A stretch of DNA of 64,000 nucleotides from the NCBI GenBank assembly GCA_017643165.1, contig JAEPNY010000001.1:496001-560000 (forward strand). The letters are read 5' to 3'. The notes under the pieces are model-generated. The model saw nothing but the letters and a program-made list of their open reading frames with translations, did no database searches and was not told the DNA's origin. A program made the position numbers and the translations under genes. Positions 1-8,634 of the stretch are shown piece after piece (within the stretch, counting starts at the first letter, position 1; every line of letters begins with the position of its first letter). This DNA is from Psychroserpens sp. (GTDB taxonomy: Bacteria > Bacteroidota > Bacteroidia > Flavobacteriales > Flavobacteriaceae).

Positions 1-168
1 AAAAGGAATATCGTTCAAAGATCTAACATCGCTAGGATGCACATACAATAGATCACAAAAAGAACGGTAGATCGCATTATTTTCAAACTGATGTCGAAAG
101 GTTTGCAACGCTAGTGACTGAAAGTCTTCTTCAGTTGAAATTGAAAAGATTTTTTGCGGATCTATCAT
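1..168 (-). CDS. LuxE/PaaK-type acyltransferase, N-terminal part
   Basis: The gene runs off the left edge, so only its first 56 residues are visible, starting MIDPQKIFSISTEEDFQ. The pattern IFSIST-x-EDF, then ALQTFRHQFENN-x-IYR-x-FCDLL and a proline-containing IPF end, is what I know from the flavobacterial acyl-protein synthetase/LuxE-like family. Members activate or transfer acyl or aryl acids and often sit in flexirubin or surface-sugar gene neighbourhoods. The start is the ATG at 168-166, with no upstream alternative in frame nearby. The catalytic part lies outside the window, so the family call rests on the N-terminus only. Confidence 0.6.
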   Translation of the reverse strand, partial: MIDPQKIFSISTEEDFQSLALQTFRHQFENNAIYRSFCDLLYVHPSDVRSLNDIPF

Positions 169-210
169 TAGTGCAAAAATAAGATATAGCTAACTAACTT
201 GAGCAAATAA

Positions 211-242
211 AAAAAGCGTTGTCATTATTGACAACGCTTTTT
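211..242. terminator. Bidirectional rho-independent terminator
   Basis: A perfect 14-bp stem (211-224 with 229-242) carries a 4-base TTAT loop. An A-run on the left and a T-run on the right allow it to work in both directions. It lies just downstream of the T9SS cargo gene on the minus strand. Confidence 0.85.
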
Positions 243-263
243 TATAAATAGTTATATGTGTTT

Positions 264-2315
264 TTATCTTATAACAAGCTTCTTTGTTACAGACGCATTA
301 TTTTGCGTAATTCTTAACATGTATAGCCCAGTTGTTAAAGATGATACATTTAAACGGTTATTAGTTAAAGATGTACTTAAAACTTCTTTACCTAAAATAT
401 CAAATACAGTTACATTGATATCTTCGTTGTTAGTACTAACAATATTTACAAATCCATCAGCAGCTGGGTTAGGGTAAACGCTAAATTCGTTAGCAGTTAA
501 TGATGGCGTTGATAATGTTGTTTGATTAAAATCTTCCGCAATTACAAGATTATCTATAGTAATAGTTTCATTTTCAGAAGAATCAGATTGACGCATTGCA
601 AATGAAAGTAATCCTTCACCCGGATCTGCTTCATCAGTTCCTAAAATTGAGGTATCAGATTGAAGTGTAGCATCAACCCAAAGTTCAGCAATACTTAAAT
701 CCTGATCATATCTTACAACAACTCTGTAAGTTGTGTCGAATGATAAGTCAGTTGCCCAGATTGCTTGAGCAGTACTAGCATCAGTTGCAATTCCTAAGGT
801 GTAATCACCACCAGCGGTTGGTTCTACGATATCTAATTGTGCAACAAAACCACTTCCAGTTCTGAAGTGCGCAAAATATTCGTTATCACCTCCAACATAA
901 GGTGCTCCTAAATCTGCTACAGACATATCAAATGCATAGAATACATCGCCTGTTACTGCTGCGAATGGTAACGCAACATCCTCACTTGGTGTACCGTGCT
1001 CACATATAGCTTGTCCAGAAGAAACTAAAAAGTCTCCAGGGTTTCCACTTGTGGATTGCCATTCACTATTACCAACCAAACTACCATCAGCATAAGTAAA
1101 CGTTTCGTTTATTGGTAGCGTCAATAAAGGATCACAGTCAGGACTATTGATATTTCTTGTAAAATCACAGCCACTATTCATCGGATCTCCAGTAAATGTA
1201 ACCACGAAGTCAGTGTCTTCTGGGATATTTGTAATTGTGATAGTACCAGCTGCAACTGATGTTGGGTTATCACCACCTAAAGTACCGATACCTTGCGTAT
1301 CAATGCCATATGTAGTAGTTCCACCACCAGTGTAATCTATTGTTACGTTGTAAGTATCACCAGGTCCAGGATTAATAGCATCACAGGTTTCTGTGATCGT
1401 TCCCACTTGAAGGTCACATGGGAAAGCAATACTAAAATCAATCGTTTCAAAATCTAAAACACCACCATCAACAAGTTCTGCAGTTAGGGTTACGGCATCA
1501 CCATCAACTAACGGCGTAACCTGAAATGGACTTGATACCCCGAATGAATCTACTGAGCTTCCACCATTTACACTATATGAAATATTTACGGTAGCACCAG
1601 GTGCATTTTCTACAATAAACTCAACATCAACTGATGTTGTTCCAGCAGCTAAAACCGCAAAGTCAGTTGGTGAGGTAATCGTTATTGTCGGTGCAGTCAA
1701 ACATCCTGTGTAAGAGCCTAATTCAGCCCATCCCGAATTTTGAGGGCCTACAATCCATTCTGATGAGGCAGCATCAACACCGAATGATCCTAACGGTGTT
1801 GGGTTAGGACTACAGATTGATGTTTTTCTAGTTAAAGTTTGATCTTGAGTACCATTCGGGTCATCACCAACAGCCCAACCTGTACCAGGGTCACCTTGAA
1901 GGTCTCCTAGAATATCAATAATGGTATATGTACTTGCTGTCGCTCCTGCAAGCGTAAGTGCGAATGCGTCATCACCATTACTTAAAAACGTAAAAGTTGT
2001 ATCAGCCTGAGCTAAAATTATAGGATCAGCACTTGGATGTGCAATTACATATACATCTCCATCGGCTAGTATAGTACCAGGAGCAAAAGTCACATTATCA
2101 GGAAAGTCAAACTCTCCAAAGGTGTCGCATCCGTTTGAACAACTCGATAACGAGTAGTTGCTTAAGTCTACATCTGATCCCGTACCATTATAAATTTCTA
2201 AGAATTTATTGTTGGCTGATCCTTCAGCATACTTACTGATTAATAGATCTGTAGTTTGTCCAAAAGACAAACCTGAAATCAAAAGGGAGAAAAAGAAAAA
2301 GTAAAGTTTTTTCAT
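264..2315 (-). CDS. Secreted lamin-tail protein with type IX secretion tail
   Basis: A 683-residue exported protein. Residues 1-19 form a signal peptide ending SGLSFGQ. Residues about 22-190 resemble a lamin-tail domain (LISKYAEGS, FLEIYNGTG, DLSNYSL), common in secreted Bacteroidota nucleases and surface proteins. The middle has bacterial Ig-like segments (TITSPTDF onward). Residues about 400-605 look like a jelly-roll or concanavalin-like module (FDMSVADLG, ITIDNLVIAEDF). The last 75 residues (SVYPNPAADGF to KKLVIR) are a type A T9SS sorting domain, so the product should be secreted across the outer membrane. No catalytic domain is recognisable, so an adhesive or structural role is inferred. 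It stands alone with its own promoter and terminator. Confidence 0.88.
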   Translation of the reverse strand: MKKLYFFFFSLLISGLSFGQTTDLLISKYAEGSANNKFLEIYNGTGSDVDLSNYSLSSCSNGCDTFGEFDFPDNVTFAPGTILADGDVYVIAHPSADPIILAQADTTFTFLSNGDDAFALTLAGATASTYTIIDILGDLQGDPGTGWAVGDDPNGTQDQTLTRKTSICSPNPTPLGSFGVDAASSEWIVGPQNSGWAELGSYTGCLTAPTITITSPTDFAVLAAGTTSVDVEFIVENAPGATVNISYSVNGGSSVDSFGVSSPFQVTPLVDGDAVTLTAELVDGGVLDFETIDFSIAFPCDLQVGTITETCDAINPGPGDTYNVTIDYTGGGTTTYGIDTQGIGTLGGDNPTSVAAGTITITNIPEDTDFVVTFTGDPMNSGCDFTRNINSPDCDPLLTLPINETFTYADGSLVGNSEWQSTSGNPGDFLVSSGQAICEHGTPSEDVALPFAAVTGDVFYAFDMSVADLGAPYVGGDNEYFAHFRTGSGFVAQLDIVEPTAGGDYTLGIATDASTAQAIWATDLSFDTTYRVVVRYDQDLSIAELWVDATLQSDTSILGTDEADPGEGLLSFAMRQSDSSENETITIDNLVIAEDFNQTTLSTPSLTANEFSVYPNPAADGFVNIVSTNNEDINVTVFDILGKEVLSTSLTNNRLNVSSLTTGLYMLRITQNNASVTKKLVIR

Positions 2316-2349
2316 AATTAATTAAATTAGATTGAAAATTAAAAGTGAA

Positions 2350-2381
2350 CAAATATACTGAGAATTTGGACGCCAAGCCAA
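2350..2381 (-). promoter_or_regulatory. Promoter of the T9SS cargo gene
   Basis: On the minus strand a TATATTTG box (2357-2350) matches the Bacteroidota -7 consensus TAnnTTTG. A TTGG lies 20 bp upstream (2381-2378) in the -33 place. The box is 35 bp before the ATG. Confidence 0.6.
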
Positions 2382-2553
2382 TGATGTTGATGTCAATTCA
2401 TTATTTTACAATATGATAACATTATGATAATTGGTACTTCTAAATTCCTCAATTGCCACTTAAATAGGTTAACTTAACGTTATTAATTTCTACGGAATTC
2501 TTAAATTTTCTGATTAATCCTATCTTTACGCTGTATATGTTCAACTAATTATT

Positions 2554-3237
2554 ATGAAAAAAAGGGACATCAAAATCTTACTGGTAGATGACGAACCAGA
2601 TATTTTAGAAATCGTTGGGTATAATTTATCTTCACAAGGCTATCAAATCTCCACAGCAGAGAATGGTGTAGATGGCGTTAAGAAAGCTAAAAAAGAAAAA
2701 CCCCATCTCATTATTCTGGATGTGATGATGCCTGAAATGGATGGAATTGAAGCTTGTGAGCAAATCAGAAAAGTTCCGGAATTAAGTGATACCATTATTA
2801 CCTTTTTAACAGCTAGAGGAGAAGACTATTCTCAGATGGCAGGTTTTGAAGCTGGTGCTGATGATTATATTACCAAACCAATAAAACCTAAAGTGTTGGT
2901 GAGTAAGGTTAAAGCTTTATTGAGACGACTTAAGGAAGAAGAAAAACCTGATGAGGTTTTAAAAATAGGTAACCTGACCATTAATCGTGAGGAATATAAA
3001 ATTACCATTAAAGGCGAAGAGCTTATTTTACCACGCAAAGAATTTGAATTATTATCTTTATTAGCCACAAAGCCCAATAAAGTATTTAAGCGTGAAGAAA
3101 TATTGGATAAGGTTTGGGGAAATGAAGTTGTAGTAGGTGGTCGAACCATTGATGTTCATATCAGAAAACTTCGCGAAAAAATTGGTGACAAAAAGTTTAA
3201 AACCATTAAAGGAGTTGGTTATAAGTTTGTAGATTAA
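2554..3237 (+). CDS. OmpR/PhoB-family response regulator
   Basis: A 227-residue regulator. The receiver domain occupies residues about 6-125, with the acidic pair DDE near residue 13, phospho-acceptor Asp56 in ILDVMMPEMDG, a Thr in FLTARG and Lys in ITKPIKP. A winged-helix DNA-binding domain follows (residues about 135-227, LPRKEFELLSLL, GRTIDVHIRKLREKIG). It overlaps the downstream kinase gene by one base (TAATG), so the two are translationally coupled partners. The set resembles the PhoB/PhoR and RprY/RprX groups of Bacteroidota. I cannot decide which without phylogeny, so no symbol is given. A TATCTTTA box at 2521 is a possible -7 element. Confidence 0.92.
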   Translation: MKKRDIKILLVDDEPDILEIVGYNLSSQGYQISTAENGVDGVKKAKKEKPHLIILDVMMPEMDGIEACEQIRKVPELSDTIITFLTARGEDYSQMAGFEAGADDYITKPIKPKVLVSKVKALLRRLKEEEKPDEVLKIGNLTINREEYKITIKGEELILPRKEFELLSLLATKPNKVFKREEILDKVWGNEVVVGGRTIDVHIRKLREKIGDKKFKTIKGVGYKFVD

Positions 3238-4280
3238 TGCAAAACAAATTAAAAAAAACGTACAAGTTCGCTTTAAGAACATCCATGTACATCACGATTT
3301 TTTTAACGCTCTTATCGAGTGTTTTTTTGTATTTGTTGCATTCTGTGGATATCATTTATCTAGTGTCCTTTGCAGCGTTTACCTATATTCTGTCGTTTCT
3401 GGTTATTCAATTTAGAGTGGAACGATTTATCTATCGAAGAGTAAAACGTATTTATGATGACCTGACCTTATTAGAATCAACCTCGCTTCGCAAGCAACCC
3501 ATTACTACAGATATGGCTACGTTAACCGAGGAGATCGATAAATATGCACGTGATAAAAAACTAGAAATTGAAACCTTAAAAGTCCGTGAAGAATATCGAA
3601 AGGAGTTTTTAGGGAACGTATCTCATGAATTAAAAACTCCATTGTTCACAGTTCAAGGCTATCTTTTAACTTTAATAGATGGAGCAATCGATGATAAGAA
3701 GGTTAGTGAAAAGTATCTTAATCGCGCCAATAAAGGGTTGGAACGACTAATTTATATTGTAAAAGATTTAGATATGATCACGAAGCTCGAAGTTGGTGAT
3801 CTGAGACTGAATATAGAGTCTTTTGATATTGTAGAATTGGTTGAAAATGTATTTGATCTATTAGAGATGAAAGCTGCTAAGAAAAAGATTTCTTTAATCT
3901 TTGATCTTGACTACAACGAACCGATTATGGTGTATGCCGATAAAGAGCGAATTCAACAAGTATTAACAAATTTAATTGTGAATTCAATTAAGTATGGTGA
4001 AGAAAAGGGAACTACCGAAGTAAGTATTGAAAATCTAATTAAGAATAAAGTGATCGTGAGAGTTACGGATAATGGTGAAGGCATTTCGGAAGTAAATTTA
4101 CCTCGACTTTTTGAACGATTCTATCGCGTTGATAAAAGTGGATCAAGAAAAGAAGGAGGTTCTGGATTGGGATTATCAATAGTGAAGCATATTATCGAAG
4201 CCCATGACGAAAAGATTTATGTCGAAAGTGAGTTAGGTATTGGTAGTGAGTTTTCATTCACTTTGGAAAAGGCTAAATAG
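3237..4280 (+). CDS. Membrane sensor histidine kinase, partner of the preceding regulator
   Basis: A 347-residue kinase with two adjacent membrane helices at about residues 12-33 and 37-57 and almost no periplasmic loop. It should therefore sense membrane or intracellular cues, or work through partners. The HisKA domain has phospho-acceptor His130 (NVSHELKTPL). The ATPase domain shows the N box (NLIVNSIKYG), G1 (DNGEGI), F box (LFERFYRVD) and G2 (GGSGLGLSI). The PhoR-like architecture fits the upstream PhoB-like regulator. Its last 27 bases overlap the convergent glycosyltransferase gene. Confidence 0.9.
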   Translation: MQNKLKKTYKFALRTSMYITIFLTLLSSVFLYLLHSVDIIYLVSFAAFTYILSFLVIQFRVERFIYRRVKRIYDDLTLLESTSLRKQPITTDMATLTEEIDKYARDKKLEIETLKVREEYRKEFLGNVSHELKTPLFTVQGYLLTLIDGAIDDKKVSEKYLNRANKGLERLIYIVKDLDMITKLEVGDLRLNIESFDIVELVENVFDLLEMKAAKKKISLIFDLDYNEPIMVYADKERIQQVLTNLIVNSIKYGEEKGTTEVSIENLIKNKVIVRVTDNGEGISEVNLPRLFERFYRVDKSGSRKEGGSGLGLSIVKHIIEAHDEKIYVESELGIGSEFSFTLEKAK

Positions 4281-5315
4281 CTTTTTAAAGTTAACTTCAT
4301 AGTCCATAGCTCTAAGACCACTAAATTGAGGAACTTCCATTAACTTTTCAATTGTAAACTCGTTTTGTTGACAGCTTGGAACGATTTTTAGATCGGTTAG
4401 ACGTTTTGCTAAATACTTTTGTTCAAATTGTCCAGGTGTAGGTATAAAAAATGCTTTTTTATTCAATTTGGCGAGATCCATTAACGTTGTATATCCAGAT
4501 CTGGATATAATCAAATCACTCTCATTAATGATGTTATTAAGTTCTGATGACGTCATAAAATTACATACACTGATAGACCCAAATTGAGTCATTCTTTGCT
4601 CATCTTCAACAATACCGCGAACTAATTTGACTTTACCGTCATATGCTTTAAACGTATCTAAGAGTAAGGTCTCAAGCATGCTTCGTTGTGGTTCAGGTCC
4701 TGAGATTAAGGCTAAAATATCGTATTTAATTGGTCGATCTTCAGATTTAAATCGACTCAAAGGTCCGATATATTTTATAGGAATATCGTACATCATTACA
4801 TGTCCTAATTTCCCACTCAAATTGGGTTCTCCTAAATTGTCTGGAACCCAACATTCATTAAATCGTTTGATTACTTTCTGATGTAACTTAGTACTAATCC
4901 ATGTGGTATTACCACTAAGTACCTGTAATTGATGGGTGATAAATACGCATGGAATGTCTTTGTGGTGCGCACCCAGTCTATTATCAGATATGATGCCGTC
5001 AATATTATGATCCTTAACTATGGTTGCAATTGTCTTTTTTTCCTGATTAATGGCCTTTAATAACTTAGGAGAATCTTGAATGAGTTTCAGTTTGAAGTGC
5101 TTCGCTTTTTTAGCATACGTTATATTGTATGGTGGCAGTTCAAATGCGGTAAGTTCAGGAAATTCTTTTTGTAATAAGGCTAAAGCAATACCATCGCTGG
5201 CGATATAAACTTCAAATTTATTAGCCTTTAAGGCATTAATAATTGGAATGCATCTAGCGGCATGTCCTAAACCCCAATTTAAGGGCGCAACCAGAATTCG
5301 TTTATTCGATTTCAT
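4254..5315 (-). CDS. MurG-like (GT-B fold) glycosyltransferase
   Basis: A 353-residue protein beginning MKSNKRILVAPLNWGLGHAAR. That glycine-rich GHxxR start is typical of the family of UDP-GlcNAc:LPS transferase or MurG-related proteins. The C-terminal donor-binding half has SRSGYTTLMDLAKLNKKAFFIPTPGQFEQKYLA, equivalent to the nucleotide-sugar binding motif. The longer frame would start from TTG at 5324, but the ATG at 5315 gives the usual N-terminus. Family members of this type glycosylate lipids. The acceptor here is unknown. The gene is convergent with, and overlaps, the kinase gene. Confidence 0.75.
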   Translation of the reverse strand: MKSNKRILVAPLNWGLGHAARCIPIINALKANKFEVYIASDGIALALLQKEFPELTAFELPPYNITYAKKAKHFKLKLIQDSPKLLKAINQEKKTIATIVKDHNIDGIISDNRLGAHHKDIPCVFITHQLQVLSGNTTWISTKLHQKVIKRFNECWVPDNLGEPNLSGKLGHVMMYDIPIKYIGPLSRFKSEDRPIKYDILALISGPEPQRSMLETLLLDTFKAYDGKVKLVRGIVEDEQRMTQFGSISVCNFMTSSELNNIINESDLIISRSGYTTLMDLAKLNKKAFFIPTPGQFEQKYLAKRLTDLKIVPSCQQNEFTIEKLMEVPQFSGLRAMDYEVNFKKLFSLFQSE

Positions 5316-5397
5316 GGAAAACAAAGTTAAAGCTTAAAATGTTTCCTTAATTTTACCCTCTGAATGCTAAAATAAAGAAATTGTTAAGAATTTAAGT

Positions 5398-6072
5398 GTG
5401 GGAAGCAAGAATAAATTAAAGCGATTTAAGGAAAATGAAACCTTTTCAAATGTGTTTCAACCGAAGCGTCATGAGTTAATAGAATCTGAATTTGCATTGA
5501 AAGGACAATGGGCAAAATCAGTGTTTAAAAATGACCACCCTATTGTACTTGAGTTGGGCTGTGGTAGAGGTGAGTATTCTGTTGAAATGGCACGCAAATA
5601 CCCTAAGAAGAACTTTATTGGGGTCGATATAAAAGGAGCGAGATTTTGGCGAGGTGCAAAGACCGCATTAGAAGATGAAATACGCAATGTTGCGTTTTTA
5701 AGAACACAGATAGAACTCATAGATTTTGCATTTGCTCCTAACGAAGTAGATGAAATATGGATCACATTTCCAGACCCGCAAATCAAATATAAACGCACCA
5801 AACACCGCATGACGAATATTGAGTTTTTGAAACGCTATCGACAAATTCTCAAACCAGATGGAATCGTTAATTTAAAGACCGATAGTGAGTTTATGCATGG
5901 GTATACTCTAGGGCTTTTACATGGTGCGGGACATGAAGTGCTCTATGCAAATCATAATGTTTATCATCAAGAAGGTAGCCCTGAGGACGTTACGGCTATT
6001 CAAACATATTATGAATCCCAATATCTAGAACATAACAAACCAATTACGTATATTAGGTTTAAAATAAAATAG
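5398..6072 (+). CDS. trmB: tRNA (guanine-N7-)-methyltransferase
   Basis: TrmB methylates G46 in the variable loop of tRNAs using S-adenosylmethionine. The 224-residue protein has the SAM-binding motif LELGCGRGEYSVEMA (residues about 51-65), the acidic GVDIKG, and the TrmB signature WITFPDPQIKYKRTKHRM. The start is a GTG, which gives the conserved N-terminus (MGSKNKLKRFKENETF). No in-frame ATG exists until much later. The next gene follows within 2 bases, suggesting one transcript. Confidence 0.95.
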   Translation: MGSKNKLKRFKENETFSNVFQPKRHELIESEFALKGQWAKSVFKNDHPIVLELGCGRGEYSVEMARKYPKKNFIGVDIKGARFWRGAKTALEDEIRNVAFLRTQIELIDFAFAPNEVDEIWITFPDPQIKYKRTKHRMTNIEFLKRYRQILKPDGIVNLKTDSEFMHGYTLGLLHGAGHEVLYANHNVYHQEGSPEDVTAIQTYYESQYLEHNKPITYIRFKIK

Positions 6073-6074
6073 AT

Positions 6075-6704
6075 TTGGATATAACAGCTATCTTCTTTTT
6101 GGGCTTGATCATAGTATTGGTCGGCGTTATTCCGCCGGGATTATTAAATATGACTGCGGCCAAGATCAGCTTAAAAGAAGGGTATAAACGCGGTATTGCA
6201 TTTTCAATAGGTGTCTGTTTAATCGTATTTCTTCAAACTTACCTTGCCGCTATGTTTGCTCGATACCTGAGTAATCATCAAGACGTCGTAGAAATTTTAC
6301 AACGCGTTGCACTTGTAATTTTTATATTGATCACTATTTATTACTTATTGCTTGCTAAAACGGATGCTAAACCAAATGTTGAAGAACATACAAAAAGTAG
6401 TCACAGTCGCTTTTTTCAAGGGATGTTTCTTTCGGCAATCAATGTATTTCCAATCCCTTACCAAGCGTATATGACCATTACAATTGCCTCATTTGGTTGG
6501 TTCAACTTTGAAAAACTTAGCATTATCACATATGTGACTGGAGCTTCAACTGGAACGTTTGTGATGCTGTATATTTATATATTCTTTTTTGACAAGATTA
6601 AAGACAAAGCCTTCACTTCTCAAAAAAATATGAACTATAGCATTGGTGCAATTACAGGAATTGTTGCTGCTGTGACATTGATAAATGTTTTGATGGAATT
6701 ATAG
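6075..6704 (+). CDS. LysE/RhtB-family exporter
   Basis: A 209-residue membrane protein with about six predicted helices and the family motif VIPPGLLNMTAAKISLKEGYKRG near the N-terminus. The family exports amino acids and other small metabolites. The substrate cannot be read from sequence. The start is a TTG two bases after the trmB stop, and the next ATG would delete the first helix. It is followed 1 base later by the alkyltransferase-like gene. Confidence 0.8.
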   Translation: MDITAIFFLGLIIVLVGVIPPGLLNMTAAKISLKEGYKRGIAFSIGVCLIVFLQTYLAAMFARYLSNHQDVVEILQRVALVIFILITIYYLLLAKTDAKPNVEEHTKSSHSRFFQGMFLSAINVFPIPYQAYMTITIASFGWFNFEKLSIITYVTGASTGTFVMLYIYIFFFDKIKDKAFTSQKNMNYSIGAITGIVAAVTLINVLMEL

Positions 6705-6705
6705 C

Positions 6706-7047
6706 ATGAAGGCAGAGACATTATCATTTTTTGAACGCGTGTACGATGTTGTAAGACTTATTCCTTACGGAAGGGTTACTAGTTATGGTGCTATTGCAAA
6801 TTATTTAGGTGCTAAGCGAAGCTCTAGAATGGTTGGATATGCAATGAATAGTTCGCATGGTAAGGATGTTCCTGCGCATCGCGTAGTTAATAGAATAGGC
6901 CTGTTGACGGGGAAACATCATTTTCAAGGTACAAATTTGATGCAACAACTCTTAGAAAATGAAGGTGTTGTTGTTGAAAATAATCAAGTTCAAGAATTTA
7001 AGACGGTATTCTGGGATCCCAATACTGAACTATACGATGAGCATTGA
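6706..7047 (+). CDS. Alkyltransferase-like (ATL) DNA-binding protein, MGMT family
   Basis: A 113-residue protein equal to the C-terminal DNA-binding domain of O6-alkylguanine-DNA alkyltransferase (IPYGRVTSYGAIANYLG helix-turn-helix, then the active-site loop). The alkyl-accepting cysteine of the canonical PCHRV motif is alanine here (VPAHRV, Ala57). The protein can bind alkylated bases but cannot accept the alkyl group. Known ATL proteins lack this Cys and hand lesions to nucleotide excision repair, and I infer the same role. The gene ends the trmB-lysE-ATL cluster. Confidence 0.88.
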   Translation: MKAETLSFFERVYDVVRLIPYGRVTSYGAIANYLGAKRSSRMVGYAMNSSHGKDVPAHRVVNRIGLLTGKHHFQGTNLMQQLLENEGVVVENNQVQEFKTVFWDPNTELYDEH

Positions 7048-7102
7048 GATTATCCATCATAACTCGCTCAAATTCAACCATAAGAAATAGCTATCTTATG
7101 AC

Positions 7103-7133
7103 TTTAAACTTCCCGCTTTATGTAGTATCTTTG
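7103..7133 (+). promoter_or_regulatory. Promoter of the Mrp Fe-S operon
   Basis: A TATCTTTG box at 7126-7133 matches the -7 consensus TAnnTTTG. A weak TTTA lies 19 bp upstream. The box is followed immediately by an inverted repeat that would cover the transcription start. Confidence 0.6.
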
Positions 7134-7134
7134 C

Positions 7135-7153
7135 ATTTAGAATGATTCTGAAT
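7135..7153 (+). promoter_or_regulatory. Candidate operator (19-bp inverted repeat), Fur-like
   Basis: The two 9-bp arms ATTTAGAAT and ATTCTGAAT flank a central G and match at 8 of 9 positions. The repeat abuts the -7 box, a repressor position. AT-rich 19-bp palindromes with a single-base centre are typical of Fur-family sites. Control of an Fe-S assembly gene by iron is plausible but inferred. Confidence 0.4.
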
Positions 7154-7182
7154 AAAAATAGAAGAGACTACAGCAATTTGCT

Positions 7183-8322
7183 ATGAAATTAAAAAAACAA
7201 GATATACTTGAAGCTCTACAATCTATTTCAGCTCCTGGTGAGGGTCAAAATATGGTTGAAAGTGGTGCAGTAACTAATGTGGTTACGTTCGCAGATGAAG
7301 TAATCGTAGATATTACTATTACCAATCCAAGCTTACAGGCCAAAAAGAAAACTGAAGTAGAGATCATGAAAACAATTCATGATAAAGTCTATGAGAAAGC
7401 AAAGATTACGGTCAACGTTAAAGTTGAAGCACCTCAAAAATCAGCGCCCAATGTTATAAAAGGAAAAGCCATACCTGGAATTAGCAATATTATTGCGGTG
7501 GCCTCAGGTAAAGGTGGTGTTGGAAAATCAACAGTCACGGCCAATTTGGGAGTAACACTGGCAAAGATGGGTTTTAAAGTAGGTATTCTAGATGCCGATA
7601 TTTACGGACCATCAATGCCTATTATGTTCGATGTAGAATTAGAACGTCCTCTAGCGGTTAATGTAGATGGTAAGTCTAAAATGAGACCAGTTGAAAACTA
7701 TGGCGTGAAGATGTTATCTATAGGGTTTTTTACAAAACCAGATCAAGCTGTTGTATGGCGTGGACCTATGGCTGCCAAAGCGCTCAATCAAATGATTTTC
7801 GACGCGGCTTGGGGTGAATTAGATTTCTTGTTATTAGATCTACCTCCGGGAACGGGAGATATTCATTTAAGTATTATGCAATCACTTCCTATTACAGGTG
7901 CCGTTGTAGTCAGTACGCCACAAAATGTGGCATTGGCCGATGCTAAAAAAGGAGTAGCGATGTTCCAACAAGATAGTATCCAAGTTCCTGTTTTAGGAAT
8001 TATTGAAAATATGGCTTACTTCACTCCGGAAGAATTACCTGATAATAAATATTATATCTTTGGAAAAGAAGGCGCGAAGCATCTTGCCGAAGATCTTAAG
8101 GTGCCTTTCTTAGGAGAGTTGCCATTAGTACAAAGCATTAGAGAAGCGGGAGATGTAGGTAGACCAGCGGCTTTGCAAACAGCAACTACTTTAGAGAGTG
8201 CTTTCGAAAAGCTTACTCAAAATGTGGTTGAAGAGGTTGTAAGACGTAATGAAAACCTACCGCCAACTGAAGCAATTAAAATTACAACAATGGCTGGATG
8301 TTCAGCAGTTAAGAAGAAATAG
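7183..8322 (+). CDS. mrp: Mrp/ApbC-type P-loop Fe-S cluster carrier
   Basis: A 379-residue protein that inserts or carries Fe-S clusters. The N-terminal MIP18/DUF59 domain covers residues about 5-85. The P-loop is GKGGVGKS (109-116), with GILDADIYGPSMP and the DLPPGTGD switch region following. Family members usually carry a CxxC in the C-terminal half that bridges the cluster between two subunits. Here that place reads ENMAYFTPEELPDNKYYIFG with no cysteine. The only cysteine in the protein is Cys373 in the tail (MAGCSAVKKK). The nifU-type gene follows 3 bases later. Confidence 0.93.
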   Translation: MKLKKQDILEALQSISAPGEGQNMVESGAVTNVVTFADEVIVDITITNPSLQAKKKTEVEIMKTIHDKVYEKAKITVNVKVEAPQKSAPNVIKGKAIPGISNIIAVASGKGGVGKSTVTANLGVTLAKMGFKVGILDADIYGPSMPIMFDVELERPLAVNVDGKSKMRPVENYGVKMLSIGFFTKPDQAVVWRGPMAAKALNQMIFDAAWGELDFLLLDLPPGTGDIHLSIMQSLPITGAVVVSTPQNVALADAKKGVAMFQQDSIQVPVLGIIENMAYFTPEELPDNKYYIFGKEGAKHLAEDLKVPFLGELPLVQSIREAGDVGRPAALQTATTLESAFEKLTQNVVEEVVRRNENLPPTEAIKITTMAGCSAVKKK

Positions 8323-8325
8323 AAC

Positions 8326-8568
8326 ATGAGTACAGAAGAATTAAAACTGAATATAGAAAAAGCACTTGAGGAAATTCGTCCATTTTTACAAAGTGATGGC
8401 GGTGACATTTCCTTATTATCTATCGAAGACGATAAATTAGTGAAAGTCCAGTTACAAGGTGCATGTGTTGGATGTAGTGTTAATCAAATGACTTTGAAGT
8501 CTGGTGTTGAAATGACTATAAAGAAGTATGCACCGCAAATCGAACAAGTCATTAACATTGAAGCTTAA
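8326..8568 (+). CDS. NifU-type Fe-S scaffold domain protein
   Basis: An 80-residue protein equal to the C-terminal NifU domain (Nfu), with the cluster-binding CxxC in GACVGCSVNQMTLKSGVE. Nfu proteins hold and pass on [4Fe-4S] clusters. Its position directly behind mrp and before ferredoxin genes supports a small Fe-S assembly and electron-transfer unit. Confidence 0.93.
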   Translation: MSTEELKLNIEKALEEIRPFLQSDGGDISLLSIEDDKLVKVQLQGACVGCSVNQMTLKSGVEMTIKKYAPQIEQVINIEA

Positions 8569-8570
8569 AG

Positions 8571-8586
8571 TGTGACTTTTGTCACA
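8571..8586 (+). promoter_or_regulatory. Candidate CRP/FNR-family operator
   Basis: TGTGACTTTTGTCACA is a perfect palindrome with the layout TGTGA-N6-TCACA, identical to the classical CRP site. It sits between the nifU-type gene and the ferredoxin reductase gene, 48 bp before the ATG. It lacks a following T-run, so it is not a typical terminator. Confidence 0.5.
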
Positions 8587-8634
8587 TAATTTGCGTTTTC
8601 AAACCCTTATTTTTACTTGCCGAAATTAGAATCC

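Noticed and set aside
1147-1335. Small plus-strand frame opposite the T9SS cargo gene
   Set aside because: It is antisense to the repetitive Thr/Gly-rich coding sequence and has no signal, start context or promoter.
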